Positions 8,959 through 18,648 of a DNA stretch of 64,000 nt are shown piece by piece. The stretch's first letter is position 1. Each line of letters opens with the position of its first letter. Under the pieces are notes generated by a model, which was not told the DNA's origin, ran no database searches, and saw nothing but the letters and a program-made list of their open reading frames with translations. Source of the DNA: Planctomicrobium sp051465645 (GTDB taxonomy: Bacteria > Planctomycetota > Planctomycetia > Planctomycetales > Planctomycetaceae); the NCBI RefSeq assembly GCF_051465645.1, contig NZ_CP195790.1, positions 2,542,001-2,606,000 of the forward strand. Direction: 5' to 3'. A program made the position numbers and the translations under genes.

Positions 8959-9305
8959 TGACGCTCTTGGGATTAAAACCCGACCTTCAAGTGCTTCTTT
9001 ATTCGACAAATGAGTATTGCAACTCTATTAAGAAAATGAGAGTGCAAACAAAAACTCTAAACTTAATGATACCGGAGCACGCGAATCACGGCAACAGCGC
9101 AACGGCTGGAGCCCGGCTTGCCCTAGAATCATAACCGCTTCCGATAAAATGACTTACACGCAACAATGTGACAACTTTCATAAACAGGGGCGATCTGATC
9201 ACTTGGTGACTTCCAACGCGGTTGTCAAAATCAGGTTCTCTGTCACGTAACGAGGACGATTACGTCCGAATTTCCACAGAAATCACCCGTTCCCACAGAC
9301 TCAGC
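8959..9305. other. Divergent intergenic region
   Basis: About 350 bp lie between the leftward Rrf2 gene and the rightward GH38-related gene; both promoters should lie here. The start of the GH38-like gene is not certain: the frame opens at a TTG (9222), but the first ATG is at 9306. I see no further gene. Confidence 0.4.
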
Positions 9306-12140
9306 ATGGCTCAGGCAATGACGTTCACAGAACTGACAGTTCTTATTCCCTGTCACGGACTGGAAGACTTCCCGACCGAGCTCGCCGAGAAGCCTGCCGC
9401 CAGCCTGTTGAACGCATTCGCCGTGATCTGGCATCCCGCCCTGATTGCATCCAGCGGCGCAATGCCCCGTTGGCGCCGAGCTGATGATCCACCACCGGCA
9501 GCAGAAGGCAGCCTGGTCATCATCCCGACTGCCAGTGACGACATGATGCCAGGCGGCTGGATCACCCAGGCCAGACTCGCCGGCGCCATCGTCATCAGTG
9601 AAGAGCATGACCGCACCGAGATGATGAAACGGGCCGTTGCCCCACTCAAACTGGAAGCCCCTGTCGACCCGGATCTGGTGGCGGACTTCATGGCTCTCGG
9701 TTCCTGCTATCTCCAGCTGGAACTTCTGACGCGGAGAATGCGGAACTATTCCAACTTCGACGAACTGCGAATGCATGTTGAAGCGGTAGCTGCCGCGAAG
9801 GCCGCAGTCAGTAATGACCGTGAAGCTGCCAAAAAGCATCTCACGAATTGTTTTGAGATGCTGCTGGAATCCCGTGAGCGGTTCTATCCCGTCGAGCTCT
9901 ACCTGCTGGATCTGTGCCTGATTAATGCAGAAACATGGCCTAAAGACAGCACAGCCATTCTCGGGTTAAACACCGCACAGAATCTCCTCGGCACAGCTGA
10001 TGACTGGGAGAAGATTGTGTCGGATCGCCCAGAGATCCGTGAGTCGTTGCAACAGGCGGTTCAACAGAAGCGAGTCGAACTCCTCGGCGGAGACGACACG
10101 GAACTGTATACGTCGCTCCAATCGCTTGATGCAGTTTTGTGGCATCTGCGACAAGGACGCTCCAAACTGGAAGAGATCACAGGATCGAAGCCGGAAGTCT
10201 GGGCACGTCGACGGTTTGGCATGAGCAGCCAGATGCCGCAAATCCTGCATCGGCTCGGCTACCATGGGGCGCTCCATACGCTTCTCGATGATGGAGTCAC
10301 CCCAGAAGACGAGCAATCGCAACTGCGATGGGAAGGATGCGATGGATCAAGCGTTGATTCATTCAGCCGCATCCCGCTCCCCGGCGACAGCGCCAGAACG
10401 ATGTTGCGGTTGTCGGAGCGAATGGCCGAGTCGATGGACTATGACCATGTTGCGGCCGTGATGTTCGCTCACTGGCCGGCGCTGAAAAGTCCGTTCTTTG
10501 CTGACCTCCGTCGAATTCACACATACGCCCCGGTGCTTGGGCAGTTCGTTCGCCTCTCCGATTACTTCACTCAAACTGGATCTCCTGGCCGTCGCGCCGA
10601 TTTTAAATCAGGAGAGTACCTGTCACCTGCGTTGAACTCGCGCGTTGCACATGGTGAAGCAACTCCCATCAGCGGTCAGGTTCAATCGTGGACCCGCGAA
10701 CGCGCATTTCGTCGTGCCGAAGTGATCACTGCACTGGCAAAAATCATTCGGGGAGATTTCAACTGGCTCGCAGACAACTCTCTTGAGTCCGCAGTCCGAC
10801 AGGCGTACCCCGGTGCCAGCGCAGAGGCATGCAACAACGCGGACACCGCAATTGCAGAGGCGTTAAGAAACGGGAGTGCGCAGCTGAATGATGCACTCGC
10901 GAGCGGGTGCGAAGATGGACCCGGCGTCCTGATCGTCAACACACATTCATTCCCCCGCAAAGTTCTCATCAACTGGCCGGGAAAAGGGGGGCCTCCACAG
11001 GACCGCAGTATCCTTGGCGTGCAGGTGGATGAAGATCAGATTCAGGTTCTCGTTTCGCTTCCCCCATGTGGGTTTGTCTGGCTTGCCAATCGTAATGAGC
11101 GTCCTGGCCGAACTCCTGCTGGCAAGCCATTGCTGGCGGAAGAACTCTTATTGCGAAATGACAATTTCGAAGTCCGCTTCAGCGACACCACTGGCGGTAT
11201 TTCGCAGATCATGACTTATCATCGAACGCCAAATCGATTGAGTCAGCAGGTCGCGATTCGGTTTCCTCACCCAAAAGCAATCAGCTTTGGAGAAGGAGAC
11301 AAGCAGGAGACCATCACCACAAACTACACAGCCATGCGGCTGAAAGAATCCCGAGTTCTCAAGCAAGGACCACTGGTCGGGGAAATCGCCACACTCGGGG
11401 AGCTTGTCGACGAACAGACCGAAACCGTTCTCGCGACATTCCGCCAATGGACACGTGTGATCAAAGGCAAAAGCACGATCGAAGTCGATCTCGAAATTGC
11501 CCCGGCTGTGCCCATCAAAGGTGATCCCTGGACCAATTACCTCGGCTGTCGCTTTGCATGGAAACATGAGATGGTCGCACTTTCTGCATCAATGCAGGAG
11601 GGAGCCCAGTCCATTCGTAGAGAACGAATTGAAGCTCCACAGTTCATCGAGATTGCAGACGACGACTTCCGCACAACGATCATCACACCGGGGCTGACAT
11701 TCCATCGCAAGACAGGCGAACGAATGCTCGACACCCTGTTGCTCACCGAAGGGGAGGAGTCGCGACTGTTTCAGTTTGCCGTTGCGATTGACAACCCGTA
11801 CCCGATGCAGGCACACCTTGACCAGTATTCACCGCCGGTTGTGATTGAGACGAAGCAACGTCCAGTCGACGGGAAACGGGAAGGGTGGTTCTTTCATGTT
11901 TCCGCCAGCAACGTCCAGTTGCAACGCTTCCTCCCAGGGACAAAACCGAACTCGATTATTGTTCGATTACTGGAAACTGAAGGACGATCTCGTGTCATTG
12001 GGCTTCACTGCTTCCGCAACCCGATCTCAGCTCGCCAAGTCGACTTCAAGGGGAGCACCATCACCACGATGAACACAGATGACGCCGTCAGTGTTGAAAT
12101 TGGGCCCTATGAAATCTGCGACGTCGAACTGGAGTTTTAG
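9306..12140 (+). CDS. GH38-related protein with altered active site
   Basis: From the ATG at 9306 the protein is 944 aa. The middle region matches the end of a GH38 alpha-mannosidase catalytic domain: RVELLGGDDTELYTSLQS, then PEVWARRRFGMSSQMPQILHRLGYHG, followed by a three-helix-like segment (HVAAVMFAHWP...) and a long C-terminal beta-sandwich region (VLIVNTHSFPRKV, FVWLANR, NDNFEVRFSDTTGGI). GH38 enzymes have W-x-(P/I)-D-x-FG, where Asp is the nucleophile; here the motif reads WARRRFG, so Asp is missing. The N-terminal zinc motif HxD is also not recognisable (PCHGLED instead). It is therefore probably a non-hydrolytic or divergent relative. No signal peptide is visible. It is monocistronic. 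Confidence 0.7.
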   Translation: MAQAMTFTELTVLIPCHGLEDFPTELAEKPAASLLNAFAVIWHPALIASSGAMPRWRRADDPPPAAEGSLVIIPTASDDMMPGGWITQARLAGAIVISEEHDRTEMMKRAVAPLKLEAPVDPDLVADFMALGSCYLQLELLTRRMRNYSNFDELRMHVEAVAAAKAAVSNDREAAKKHLTNCFEMLLESRERFYPVELYLLDLCLINAETWPKDSTAILGLNTAQNLLGTADDWEKIVSDRPEIRESLQQAVQQKRVELLGGDDTELYTSLQSLDAVLWHLRQGRSKLEEITGSKPEVWARRRFGMSSQMPQILHRLGYHGALHTLLDDGVTPEDEQSQLRWEGCDGSSVDSFSRIPLPGDSARTMLRLSERMAESMDYDHVAAVMFAHWPALKSPFFADLRRIHTYAPVLGQFVRLSDYFTQTGSPGRRADFKSGEYLSPALNSRVAHGEATPISGQVQSWTRERAFRRAEVITALAKIIRGDFNWLADNSLESAVRQAYPGASAEACNNADTAIAEALRNGSAQLNDALASGCEDGPGVLIVNTHSFPRKVLINWPGKGGPPQDRSILGVQVDEDQIQVLVSLPPCGFVWLANRNERPGRTPAGKPLLAEELLLRNDNFEVRFSDTTGGISQIMTYHRTPNRLSQQVAIRFPHPKAISFGEGDKQETITTNYTAMRLKESRVLKQGPLVGEIATLGELVDEQTETVLATFRQWTRVIKGKSTIEVDLEIAPAVPIKGDPWTNYLGCRFAWKHEMVALSASMQEGAQSIRRERIEAPQFIEIADDDFRTTIITPGLTFHRKTGERMLDTLLLTEGEESRLFQFAVAIDNPYPMQAHLDQYSPPVVIETKQRPVDGKREGWFFHVSASNVQLQRFLPGTKPNSIIVRLLETEGRSRVIGLHCFRNPISARQVDFKGSTITTMNTDDAVSVEIGPYEICDVELEF

Positions 12141-12320
12141 GCCCCAGATCAACACGACAGTTTCGACGCACGTCATTCCGGATAAGCGAATCAACTCGAT
12201 GTGAATTCAGGTTCTCAGACGCTGAGATTCACAGAATCGGACAGCAACTTCCCCGTCATTTGAATCACCCCGGGACTCTGGTAAGTTGCATCGAGATCTT
12301 TTCGCCAGAATTGAAGTAAC

Positions 12321-13082
12321 ATGATTCAGCTGCCCAACACCGATTCACCAAAATCTGATCATTCCACGACTGTTGACAAGTCAGGTGATCGAGTCAAGCA
12401 GATGTTTGGCGAGATTTCGACACAGTATGACCGGATGAATCATGTTCTCTCGGGAGGAGTTGATTACTACTGGCGGGCGTACACCGTTCGAAAAGTCCCT
12501 GCCATCGGGAACGATCCCATCCTGGATGTCTGCACAGGGACAGGCGATCTTGCAATTGCCTACTGGAATTCCACAAAGCAAAAAACGCGGGTCGTCGGAA
12601 CCGACTTTACGCCAGAGATGCTTGTGATCGCCCGACAGAAGGCGGAAAAAGCCAGGAAGAATGGCGGAACCAAGTTAGAATTCATTGAATCCGATACTCA
12701 ATCACTGCCGTTTCAGGACAGCGAATTTCAATTGGTAACCGTGGCGTTTGGACTCAGAAACGTCAGTGACACCCATGCTGGGCTACGTGAGATGATTCGG
12801 GTCTGTAAACCGGGCGGCCGTGTTGCTGTTCTGGAATTCTCTCAGCCAACCATGCCGGTTCTGGCAGGGCTTTATCGCTGGTACTTCAAAAACATCCTTC
12901 CACGAATCGGCCAATTGTTCGCCAAGAATCGTCAGGACGCATACAACTATCTGCCGCAGTCCGTTTCGGAGTTCCCATATGGAAAAGAACTTGCCGACAT
13001 CATGACTCAGTGCGGACTGAAGAAAGTCACATTCACTCCACTGACATTCGGAATTGCAACCCTTTACGTGGGGCAAAAGTAA
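12321..13082 (+). CDS. ubiE: Demethylmenaquinone/ubiquinone methyltransferase
   Basis: This SAM-dependent class I methyltransferase of 253 aa catalyses the C-methylation step in menaquinone (or ubiquinone) synthesis. It shows the family start VKQMFGEISTQYDRMNHVLSGGVDYYWR, SAM-binding motif I DVCTGTGDLAI, and the UbiE signature FGLRNVSD followed by VCKPGGRVAVLEFSQP. The C-terminus LPQSVSEFPYGKELADIM is typical as well. Length matches the family. In planctomycetes the product is expected to be menaquinone, so the gene could equally be called menG. It stands alone. Confidence 0.92.
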   Translation: MIQLPNTDSPKSDHSTTVDKSGDRVKQMFGEISTQYDRMNHVLSGGVDYYWRAYTVRKVPAIGNDPILDVCTGTGDLAIAYWNSTKQKTRVVGTDFTPEMLVIARQKAEKARKNGGTKLEFIESDTQSLPFQDSEFQLVTVAFGLRNVSDTHAGLREMIRVCKPGGRVAVLEFSQPTMPVLAGLYRWYFKNILPRIGQLFAKNRQDAYNYLPQSVSEFPYGKELADIMTQCGLKKVTFTPLTFGIATLYVGQK

Positions 13083-13201
13083 CGGCGACTGGAGCACTGA
13101 ACCCGTCTGCCCTTGCTTCACAGCAACGCGTTTGACAAAAATTTAGATGGCCCGAGAGCCCATTCTGATTCACCTGATTATTCTGGAGAACATTTTCAAT
13201 A

Positions 13202-13396
13202 ATGAATGAGCCAATCTCATCATCCAATTACGAACAGTTTTCTCCAGAAGAGATCGCCAGCTTTGATGCAGATGATGCACACGCTGGGGCGGCAATCGGG
13301 AAAATGCTGACCGTCTTTTTCTTGTACACCGTTGTCGCCATGGTAGGATCGTCCGTTGCGACATGGTACTGGATCGTCAACTCGACCGTGCGATAG
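13202..13396 (+). CDS. Small single-pass membrane protein
   Basis: A 64-aa protein with a GGAGA ribosome binding site about 15 nt before its ATG. It has an acidic N-terminal half and one transmembrane helix (MLTVFFLYTVVAMVGSSVATWYW, residues about 35-57). A strong terminator follows directly. Family unknown; the good start signal and the terminator argue that it is real. Confidence 0.65.
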   Translation: MNEPISSSNYEQFSPEEIASFDADDAHAGAAIGKMLTVFFLYTVVAMVGSSVATWYWIVNSTVR

Positions 13397-13414
13397 ACCG
13401 AACATCTCAACAAC

Positions 13415-13454
13415 AAAAACGCCCTGAGTGAATCATCACTCAGGGCGTTTTTTT
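13415..13454. terminator. Strong intrinsic terminator, probably bidirectional
   Basis: A perfect 14-bp stem (13418-13431 with 13436-13449) with a 4-nt loop is flanked by A-residues on the left and T-residues on the right. It can serve both the rightward small membrane gene and the leftward oxidoreductase gene ending at 13519. Confidence 0.9.
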
Positions 13455-13518
13455 CTTGTCAGTGCCTTTTCACCAGAGACACCAGATCTCAGGCTTCAAA
13501 GCAGCAGGCGATCCTGCA

Positions 13519-14988
13519 CTATGACTTTTCTGGTGGGTTGCCGTCGATCCACGGGCCAGCCAGTGACATGTAGGTTGGATTTTCAATTGTGCTGCCGAAA
13601 TCGCCAGCTTTCCAACCTGGAACATGCAACGCTGGTCCGCCTGCTTTAGAACGTTCTTCCCATCGTTGTGCCCATGGTTTCTCACCGTTCTTGTGAGCAT
13701 CGAGAGCATTACGTGGGCCGTTCTCCTTATCGAAGTAGTAAACCACTCCATTGCGGTGGCTCTGAGCCCCCAGAATCACGGTCGACACAGCCGCAGCACC
13801 CAGGTCTGGATCGTTGTTGACCAGATCTGGATTCCCGGCTTCAATGGCGTCGATCCAGTTGGAGAAGTGAGCGTGATCGTGGTCACCAATTTTCGGGACG
13901 TCGATTGTTTCTGAAACAATCTTGCTGTCCTTGGTCACCTGCGGACGCTCAGCAATGAACTGAATCTTTCCATTTTCGAATGTGAACGATCCGAAGTGTC
14001 CACGAATGCACTGCTGCAGACGTGATTCCTGCGAGCACATCGTGGAAGAGACGAGTCCCTGAACCCCTTCAGGATAGTCTGCAACGACTGTTGCAACGTC
14101 TGGAACGTCACGACCATCGTATTCGAGATAGATCCCGCCAGCTCCGGTCACGCGTCCCGGGTAACGAAGTCCAGTTGCCTTGAGCATGGCTGTGACGCGG
14201 TGCACAAACAAGTCGGTGAACATCCCTGAGCCGTATGGCCAGAAACGACGCCATTGTTTGTAAACTTCGCGGTCGAATGGTCGGTCTTCTGCAAGACCTT
14301 CCTTCACCCCGAGCCAGCGCTGCCAGTCGATGGTCTTCGGAGTCATTTCTTTGGTCAGGGCATAGTAACGCCACTGGCCGATGTTTGAGTTACGGAAGTA
14401 CTCGGTCTGGAACATCAGAACTTTACCGAGCTTACCGTTGTCGATCATCTCGCGGGCCTGATTCCAGCAAGGATCGCTGGTTCCCTGAACCCCAACCTGC
14501 ATGACCTTCCCGGATTTCTTCCAGGCTTTGGCAACGTCGATTGCCTCTTCGACGTTCTTGGTCATTGGCTTTTCGCAGTAGATGTGCAGTCCTGCGTTCA
14601 GCGAATCAATGATCTGCTTGTGGTGCCAATGGTCTGGCGTTGCGATTGCAACGGCGTCGAGATTTTCTTTCTCGATCATCTCCATATAGTCGACGTATTT
14701 GGCGACCTGATTGCCGTTTTCTTTGGTGATGTAGTCAGCAACCATGTCGCGCTGGACCGAGTACACTTCGGCAACGGCAACGATGTCGATCTTGCGGCCT
14801 TCGTTCTTCAGTTTGCACAGTGTTTTAACGTGTGCACCGAATCCGCGACCGCCGGGGCCGATCATTCCGATCCGGAGACGCTGATTCGCGTCTTTAGCAT
14901 TAGCGGATGCCTTGGCAAGGAGTACACTCCCCCCTGCCGCAACAGTCGAGGTCTTCAAAAAGTTGCGACGATTGACAGATGGATCCAT
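13519..14988 (-). CDS. Gfo/Idh/MocA family oxidoreductase, Tat-exported
   Basis: From the ATG at 14988 the protein is 489 aa and starts with RRNFLKTSTVAAGGSVLLA, a twin-arginine signal. The NAD(P)-binding Rossmann motif (RIGMIGPGGRGFGAH) follows, then the family motifs DAVAIATPDHWH and HIYCEKPMTKN with the conserved Lys of the EKP box. The C-terminal (beta/alpha) domain ends in HRNGVVYYFDKENG, a feature of planctomycete members. These exported dehydrogenases are thought to act on sugars or inositols; the substrate is unknown. It shares the bidirectional terminator at 13415-13454. Confidence 0.9.
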   Translation of the reverse strand: MDPSVNRRNFLKTSTVAAGGSVLLAKASANAKDANQRLRIGMIGPGGRGFGAHVKTLCKLKNEGRKIDIVAVAEVYSVQRDMVADYITKENGNQVAKYVDYMEMIEKENLDAVAIATPDHWHHKQIIDSLNAGLHIYCEKPMTKNVEEAIDVAKAWKKSGKVMQVGVQGTSDPCWNQAREMIDNGKLGKVLMFQTEYFRNSNIGQWRYYALTKEMTPKTIDWQRWLGVKEGLAEDRPFDREVYKQWRRFWPYGSGMFTDLFVHRVTAMLKATGLRYPGRVTGAGGIYLEYDGRDVPDVATVVADYPEGVQGLVSSTMCSQESRLQQCIRGHFGSFTFENGKIQFIAERPQVTKDSKIVSETIDVPKIGDHDHAHFSNWIDAIEAGNPDLVNNDPDLGAAAVSTVILGAQSHRNGVVYYFDKENGPRNALDAHKNGEKPWAQRWEERSKAGGPALHVPGWKAGDFGSTIENPTYMSLAGPWIDGNPPEKS

Positions 14989-15115
14989 GTTGATACCTCT
15001 TGCCGTTTGCAAATGAATTCAGGCTGCGAATGAATTGCTGCAATCAATACACAGCGACGTACTTCAACGATACCGAATTTTCTTAAGCGACCGCAACCCG
15101 CACGCAGGAGATCGA

Positions 15116-15637
15116 ATGCAAGTTGGCCCCCATTTGCTGAATGTTGTCTTGTATGAACCTGAAATCCCACAAAACACCGGCAATATCGGTCGCAGCTGTG
15201 TCGCGGTCGGGGCCAAGTTGTGGCTGATCCGACCACTCGGTTTTCTCATGGACGACCGATACCTGAAACGTGCCGGGATGGACTACTGGAAGCATGTCGA
15301 CTGTGAAGTTGTCGATAACTGGAATCACCTGTTACAGCGGCTGGAAGAGTCACGTCAAACAGAGGGCGAATCGCAGGCAGCGCCCCCACGATTCTGGTTC
15401 TCCACAAAGTTCGCGACGAAACTTGCCTGGGAAGCAGAGTTCCAACCCGGCGACGTCCTTGTTTTTGGCAGTGAATCCAAAGGACTCCCTCCCTCGATTC
15501 GGGAAGCGAACAAAGAGAACTGCATCAAGCTCCCGATGCTTGAAACCGTTCGCAGTCTGAACCTGGCAAGCACCGCAAACACTGTAATCTACGAGGCCGT
15601 CCGACAATTCGGCGGAATCCCGGGAATCGAGACGTAG
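15116..15637 (+). CDS. trmL: tRNA (cytidine(34)-2'-O)-methyltransferase
   Basis: A SPOUT-class methyltransferase that 2'-O-methylates the wobble nucleotide of certain tRNA-Leu species. The chosen ATG at 15116 has a strong AGGAG ribosome binding site six nt upstream and starts just before the family motif LNVVLYEPEIPQNTGNIGRSC. The knotted C-terminal motifs are present: VLVFGSESKGLP and IKLPMLETVRSLNLASTANTVIYEA. The 173-aa length fits TrmL. The frame extends upstream to 15035 but has no homology there. Confidence 0.92.
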   Translation: MQVGPHLLNVVLYEPEIPQNTGNIGRSCVAVGAKLWLIRPLGFLMDDRYLKRAGMDYWKHVDCEVVDNWNHLLQRLEESRQTEGESQAAPPRFWFSTKFATKLAWEAEFQPGDVLVFGSESKGLPPSIREANKENCIKLPMLETVRSLNLASTANTVIYEAVRQFGGIPGIET

Positions 15638-15743
15638 AAGGAATTGACCTTCGTGCACGATCAGCACCTGCAATGAAGTTCAAACTTCAGCAAGTTCCCG
15701 AAGCGATCCAGCAGTCATTCGGCGACTGGCAGTTCTCGGTGGA

Positions 15744-16547
15744 CTATTGCACGATGACCTGTGATGACGGATCCAGATTGGTCCGCGGGAGCTCGGGTGC
15801 AGCGAATGAGTGAATCAGATCCTTCACTACGACCGGCTTCGGAGCGATCAACATTTCCCCTGCCGCAAGCCCTGCCGACAACCCGAGCAGGCGTGCCTGA
15901 CTTTCAATGAGCTGAAAGATGCGTTCTTTGTTGGCAGGAAACTGAGATTCGTACGCTTTCACGGATTCGATCTTCAGGTCGAGCGTGTCTGAAATATCAA
16001 CAATCATCGTTCCTGCGGCTCGAATCGGTTCATCTGTTCCAAACCCAAGCTTGTACCAGAGCAGCTGGTTAATCGTGTGAACCGGTAACCCGTCAAATTC
16101 ACCATCCCACTTCGTCAGCCGAGAATAGAACACGGCAGCATCTGTGATCTGCATGGCCTGCCAGTGGTCAGGGGAGGCCAATGGTGTTTTGTCAGCGATC
16201 CCCAGCACAATTTTGGGGCGGTATTGCCGAAAAACTTTTGCAAGCATGACGCGTGCTTCGAACGAGTCGAACAATCGGCGATTCGGAAGCGGGAGCGTCA
16301 GTCGTACCTGAACCCCTAAAATCTCGGCCGCCTTCTTCGCTTCCTGAAGCCGATGCTCAGGACCGGGGCTTTTCGGAGTTGGTTCTCCATCGGTTAAATC
16401 AACGATTCCAACCCGATATCCCTGTTTGGCAAGCTTTGCCAGAGTTCCGCCGACAGCGACTTCAACGTCATCAGGGTGCGCTCCAACAGCGATGACATCA
16501 AGAGGTTCAGGAAGTGAAACCCGAGCTTTTTCAGAATGGGAAGTCAT
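15744..16547 (-). CDS. PIG-L family deacetylase, BshB1-like
   Basis: The 267-aa protein has the zinc-binding motif GAHPDDVE near residue 22 and the supporting motifs DLTDGEPT and HWQAMQITDAAVFYSRL (His zinc ligand). Members hydrolyse N-acetyl groups from sugars, for example N-acetylglucosaminyl-malate in bacillithiol synthesis. The LPNRRLFDS segment and the C-terminal SQFPANKERIFQLIESQARLLG stretch resemble BshB1. No bshA or bshC is next to it, so the substrate is not proven. It is leftward and convergent with trmL. Confidence 0.85.
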   Translation of the reverse strand: MTSHSEKARVSLPEPLDVIAVGAHPDDVEVAVGGTLAKLAKQGYRVGIVDLTDGEPTPKSPGPEHRLQEAKKAAEILGVQVRLTLPLPNRRLFDSFEARVMLAKVFRQYRPKIVLGIADKTPLASPDHWQAMQITDAAVFYSRLTKWDGEFDGLPVHTINQLLWYKLGFGTDEPIRAAGTMIVDISDTLDLKIESVKAYESQFPANKERIFQLIESQARLLGLSAGLAAGEMLIAPKPVVVKDLIHSFAAPELPRTNLDPSSQVIVQ

Positions 16548-17041
16548 AGATTCTCAAGTAGATCCGCTGAGGGCGTAAATCGCTTCAAGCCTGAGACTTG
16601 AATGGGGCTGATCTGATACTTCGTCGAAATAATCACTCTAAACTAGAAGTGCCGACGATTGTCGACGAAGCCCAACAATGCCGTTCACGCCTCCGAAGTG
16701 CGTCACCGGCCATGCATCTTCGCCACGATCCTAATCATATTCGATCTCAAATGAGAAATGGAAACAGCGAGAACCCTGCAGAGTTATTTCTCAACAGAAC
16801 TTTTTAACGAAGACCTTCACGGATTCTGTGTTTCAGGGAATGCCCCAGTCTTCCCGGCGTAAACCCCAACCGGCAACGTCAAGATATTCACCATGACTGA
16901 TCCGTGTAATCGAAACAAATCAGAGGTCGAGGCAGGTTGGGGCGATCAAGGTCCGTTGACCGGAGACGTGCCGAGCGATAAGTTATGCGGTTCCGCTGTT
17001 CTGGATTGTGAAGAACGGCCAATTTGAACATTTTGTAATTG
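16548..17041. other. Intergenic region, about 490 bp
   Basis: It lies between divergent genes: PIG-L leftward and the DUF6800-like protein rightward. The first 60 nt before the PIG-L ATG should hold its promoter. I see no coding potential or clear structure in the rest. Confidence 0.4.
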
Positions 17042-17215
17042 ATGGCAGACCAGATGGGACGCATCGAACGAAGTCGCGAAATTGCTCGCCGCCGTAGCCG
17101 CAAAGTCAAGGTAAAGAAGCTGCGTGCACGCTTTGCAGTTGCCAAGAACGATGCCGACAAGGCCGCTCTGGTAGAAAAGCTGCAGCGCGTCAGCCCATTC
17201 GCAACCTTCGAATAA
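17042..17215 (+). CDS. DUF6800-like small basic protein
   Basis: A 57-codon gene beginning MADQMGRIERSREIARRRSRKVKVKKLR and ending in SPFATFE. It is strongly basic, with a regular pattern of Arg/Lys, and predicted to be helical. I recognise the pattern from small planctomycete proteins annotated as DUF6800; the function is unknown, though the composition would suit RNA or ribosome binding. A second ATG five codons in could also be used. A stable stem-loop follows at 17312-17337. Confidence 0.7.
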   Translation: MADQMGRIERSREIARRRSRKVKVKKLRARFAVAKNDADKAALVEKLQRVSPFATFE

Positions 17216-17311
17216 TCAACCGAAGAAGCAGCAGCGAAACTGGCATCAGATTGTCAGAGCACCTGTTGTAACCATCGGCTTATCGACAAAAAGTGCTTGC
17301 CTGTCATTTGC

Positions 17312-17337
17312 CGAGCTTTAGGGAAACCTAAAGCTCG
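17312..17337 (+). terminator. Stem-loop with GAAA tetraloop after the DUF6800-like gene
   Basis: A perfect 11-bp stem (CGAGCTTTAGG / CCTAAAGCTCG) is closed by a GAAA tetraloop, about 100 nt beyond the stop. There is no immediate T-tract; a TATTTTTT run lies 14 nt further on. It is probably a terminator or 3' structure. Confidence 0.5.
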
Positions 17338-17399
17338 CATGCGTCGCAAGTATTTTTTCGTGTCATGACCAAATTTCCATTGGTCATTATTTCAGGCGA

Positions 17400-18215
17400 T
17401 TGACTCGCCTGCCCATTAGCTTCAGCGGGAGTGTTGCCTTGCTGACTCTCTTTCGTGCTGCGCCCGTTCTTTTATGTGGCGTTCTGGGATTATTGGTGTC
17501 ATCCGCGATGGCTGCCGAAACTGCGAAGCCCGTCTACGAACTGCGAATTTACACCTGCGAGCCGGGCAAACTGCCAGCACTGCTCGAACGATTTCGCGAT
17601 CATACGTGTAAATTGTTCGAGAAACACGGCATGAAGAACGTGGCCTACTGGGTCCCGGCTGACTCCCCAGGTACTGAAACAAAGCTGATCTACTTGCTGG
17701 AACACTCCAGTCGTGAAGCTGCTGCGGCATCTTTCCTTGCATTCCGCAACGACCCGGAATGGAAAGCGGTGCGTACAGCGAGCGAAGAGAAGCACGGTAA
17801 AATTCTTGCTCTGCCGGTTGAGTCCACGATTATGGTGAAGACCGACTATTCGCCAGACATCACGCTCCTCAAAGAGGGGAAGACGTACGAACTCAGGATC
17901 TACACCGCGAGCAACGAAAAACTCGACGAACTCAATGCTCGATTCCGCAATCACACTTGCAAGCTGTTTGAAAAGCATGGCATGAAAAACATCGGATACT
18001 GGACCCCAGTCTCCGAGCCAGAAGCATCAAACACCTTGATCTACGTTCTGGAACACGATTCCAAAGAGGCGGGGATCAATTCCTTCAAGGCCTTTGGGGC
18101 AGATCCAGCATGGAAAGCGGTCGTCGCCGAGACCCACAAGAACGGGTCACTGACTGCAAAGAAGCCTGAATCCGTGATGATGAAGCTCACAGATTTCTCG
18201 GCCCGTCAGAACTAG
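17400..18215 (+). CDS. Secreted protein with two NIPSNAP domains
   Basis: After a signal peptide ending at about SSAMA|AETAKP the protein has two NIPSNAP repeats, each starting YELRIYT and containing FRxHTCKLFEKHGMKN and a (V/I)xYWxP segment. The repeats share almost the same spacing, about 120 residues. NIPSNAP is a ferredoxin-like dimeric fold of unclear biochemistry, common in exported planctomycete proteins. The frame starts with TTG at 17400; a GTG at 17433 gives a more usual signal peptide and is a good alternative. A hairpin at 18299 follows. Confidence 0.85.
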   Translation: MTRLPISFSGSVALLTLFRAAPVLLCGVLGLLVSSAMAAETAKPVYELRIYTCEPGKLPALLERFRDHTCKLFEKHGMKNVAYWVPADSPGTETKLIYLLEHSSREAAAASFLAFRNDPEWKAVRTASEEKHGKILALPVESTIMVKTDYSPDITLLKEGKTYELRIYTASNEKLDELNARFRNHTCKLFEKHGMKNIGYWTPVSEPEASNTLIYVLEHDSKEAGINSFKAFGADPAWKAVVAETHKNGSLTAKKPESVMMKLTDFSARQN

Positions 18216-18298
18216 ACCGGCTTCGATCCAATGAGTCTCCGCTGGAAATCAGGTTCTTAACTCCTGATGCTCCTGTATTGATCTGAACTCCACACAAG

Positions 18299-18334
18299 AA
18301 TGGCAGCGTCCTCACTCGATGAGCCGCTGCCATT
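18299..18334 (+). terminator. Terminator-like hairpin after the NIPSNAP gene
   Basis: Stem AATGGCAGCG / CGCTGCCATT (18299-18308 with 18325-18334) followed by TCTCATTT. It lies about 85 nt past the stop codon. The T-tract is imperfect. Confidence 0.55.
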
Positions 18335-18648
18335 TCTCATTTGGGTCAATAGGATCACCATCCTCAAATCCCGACCTCTTTTCCCGCGTCGGAATGTTCC
18401 TGCCATTCCTCAGCACGGAACAATTTCTTTAAAAAGCAAGTCCATCCGGGCGTGCATCCCCTTCAGAGAGTCAGCACAATATCTCATATTGGTTTACGGT
18501 ATTTGTGCAATGTGACGACACGTCTCGGCCCATTCCGGCGGCGCCATGATTTCAATGCTGAATGGCGCGATTTTATGCTCGTTCAGCATCGACCATTGAT
18601 CTGACGAGCAAGTTCGAGTTTTCCCAGTCGCAATCAAGGTGAATCCCA

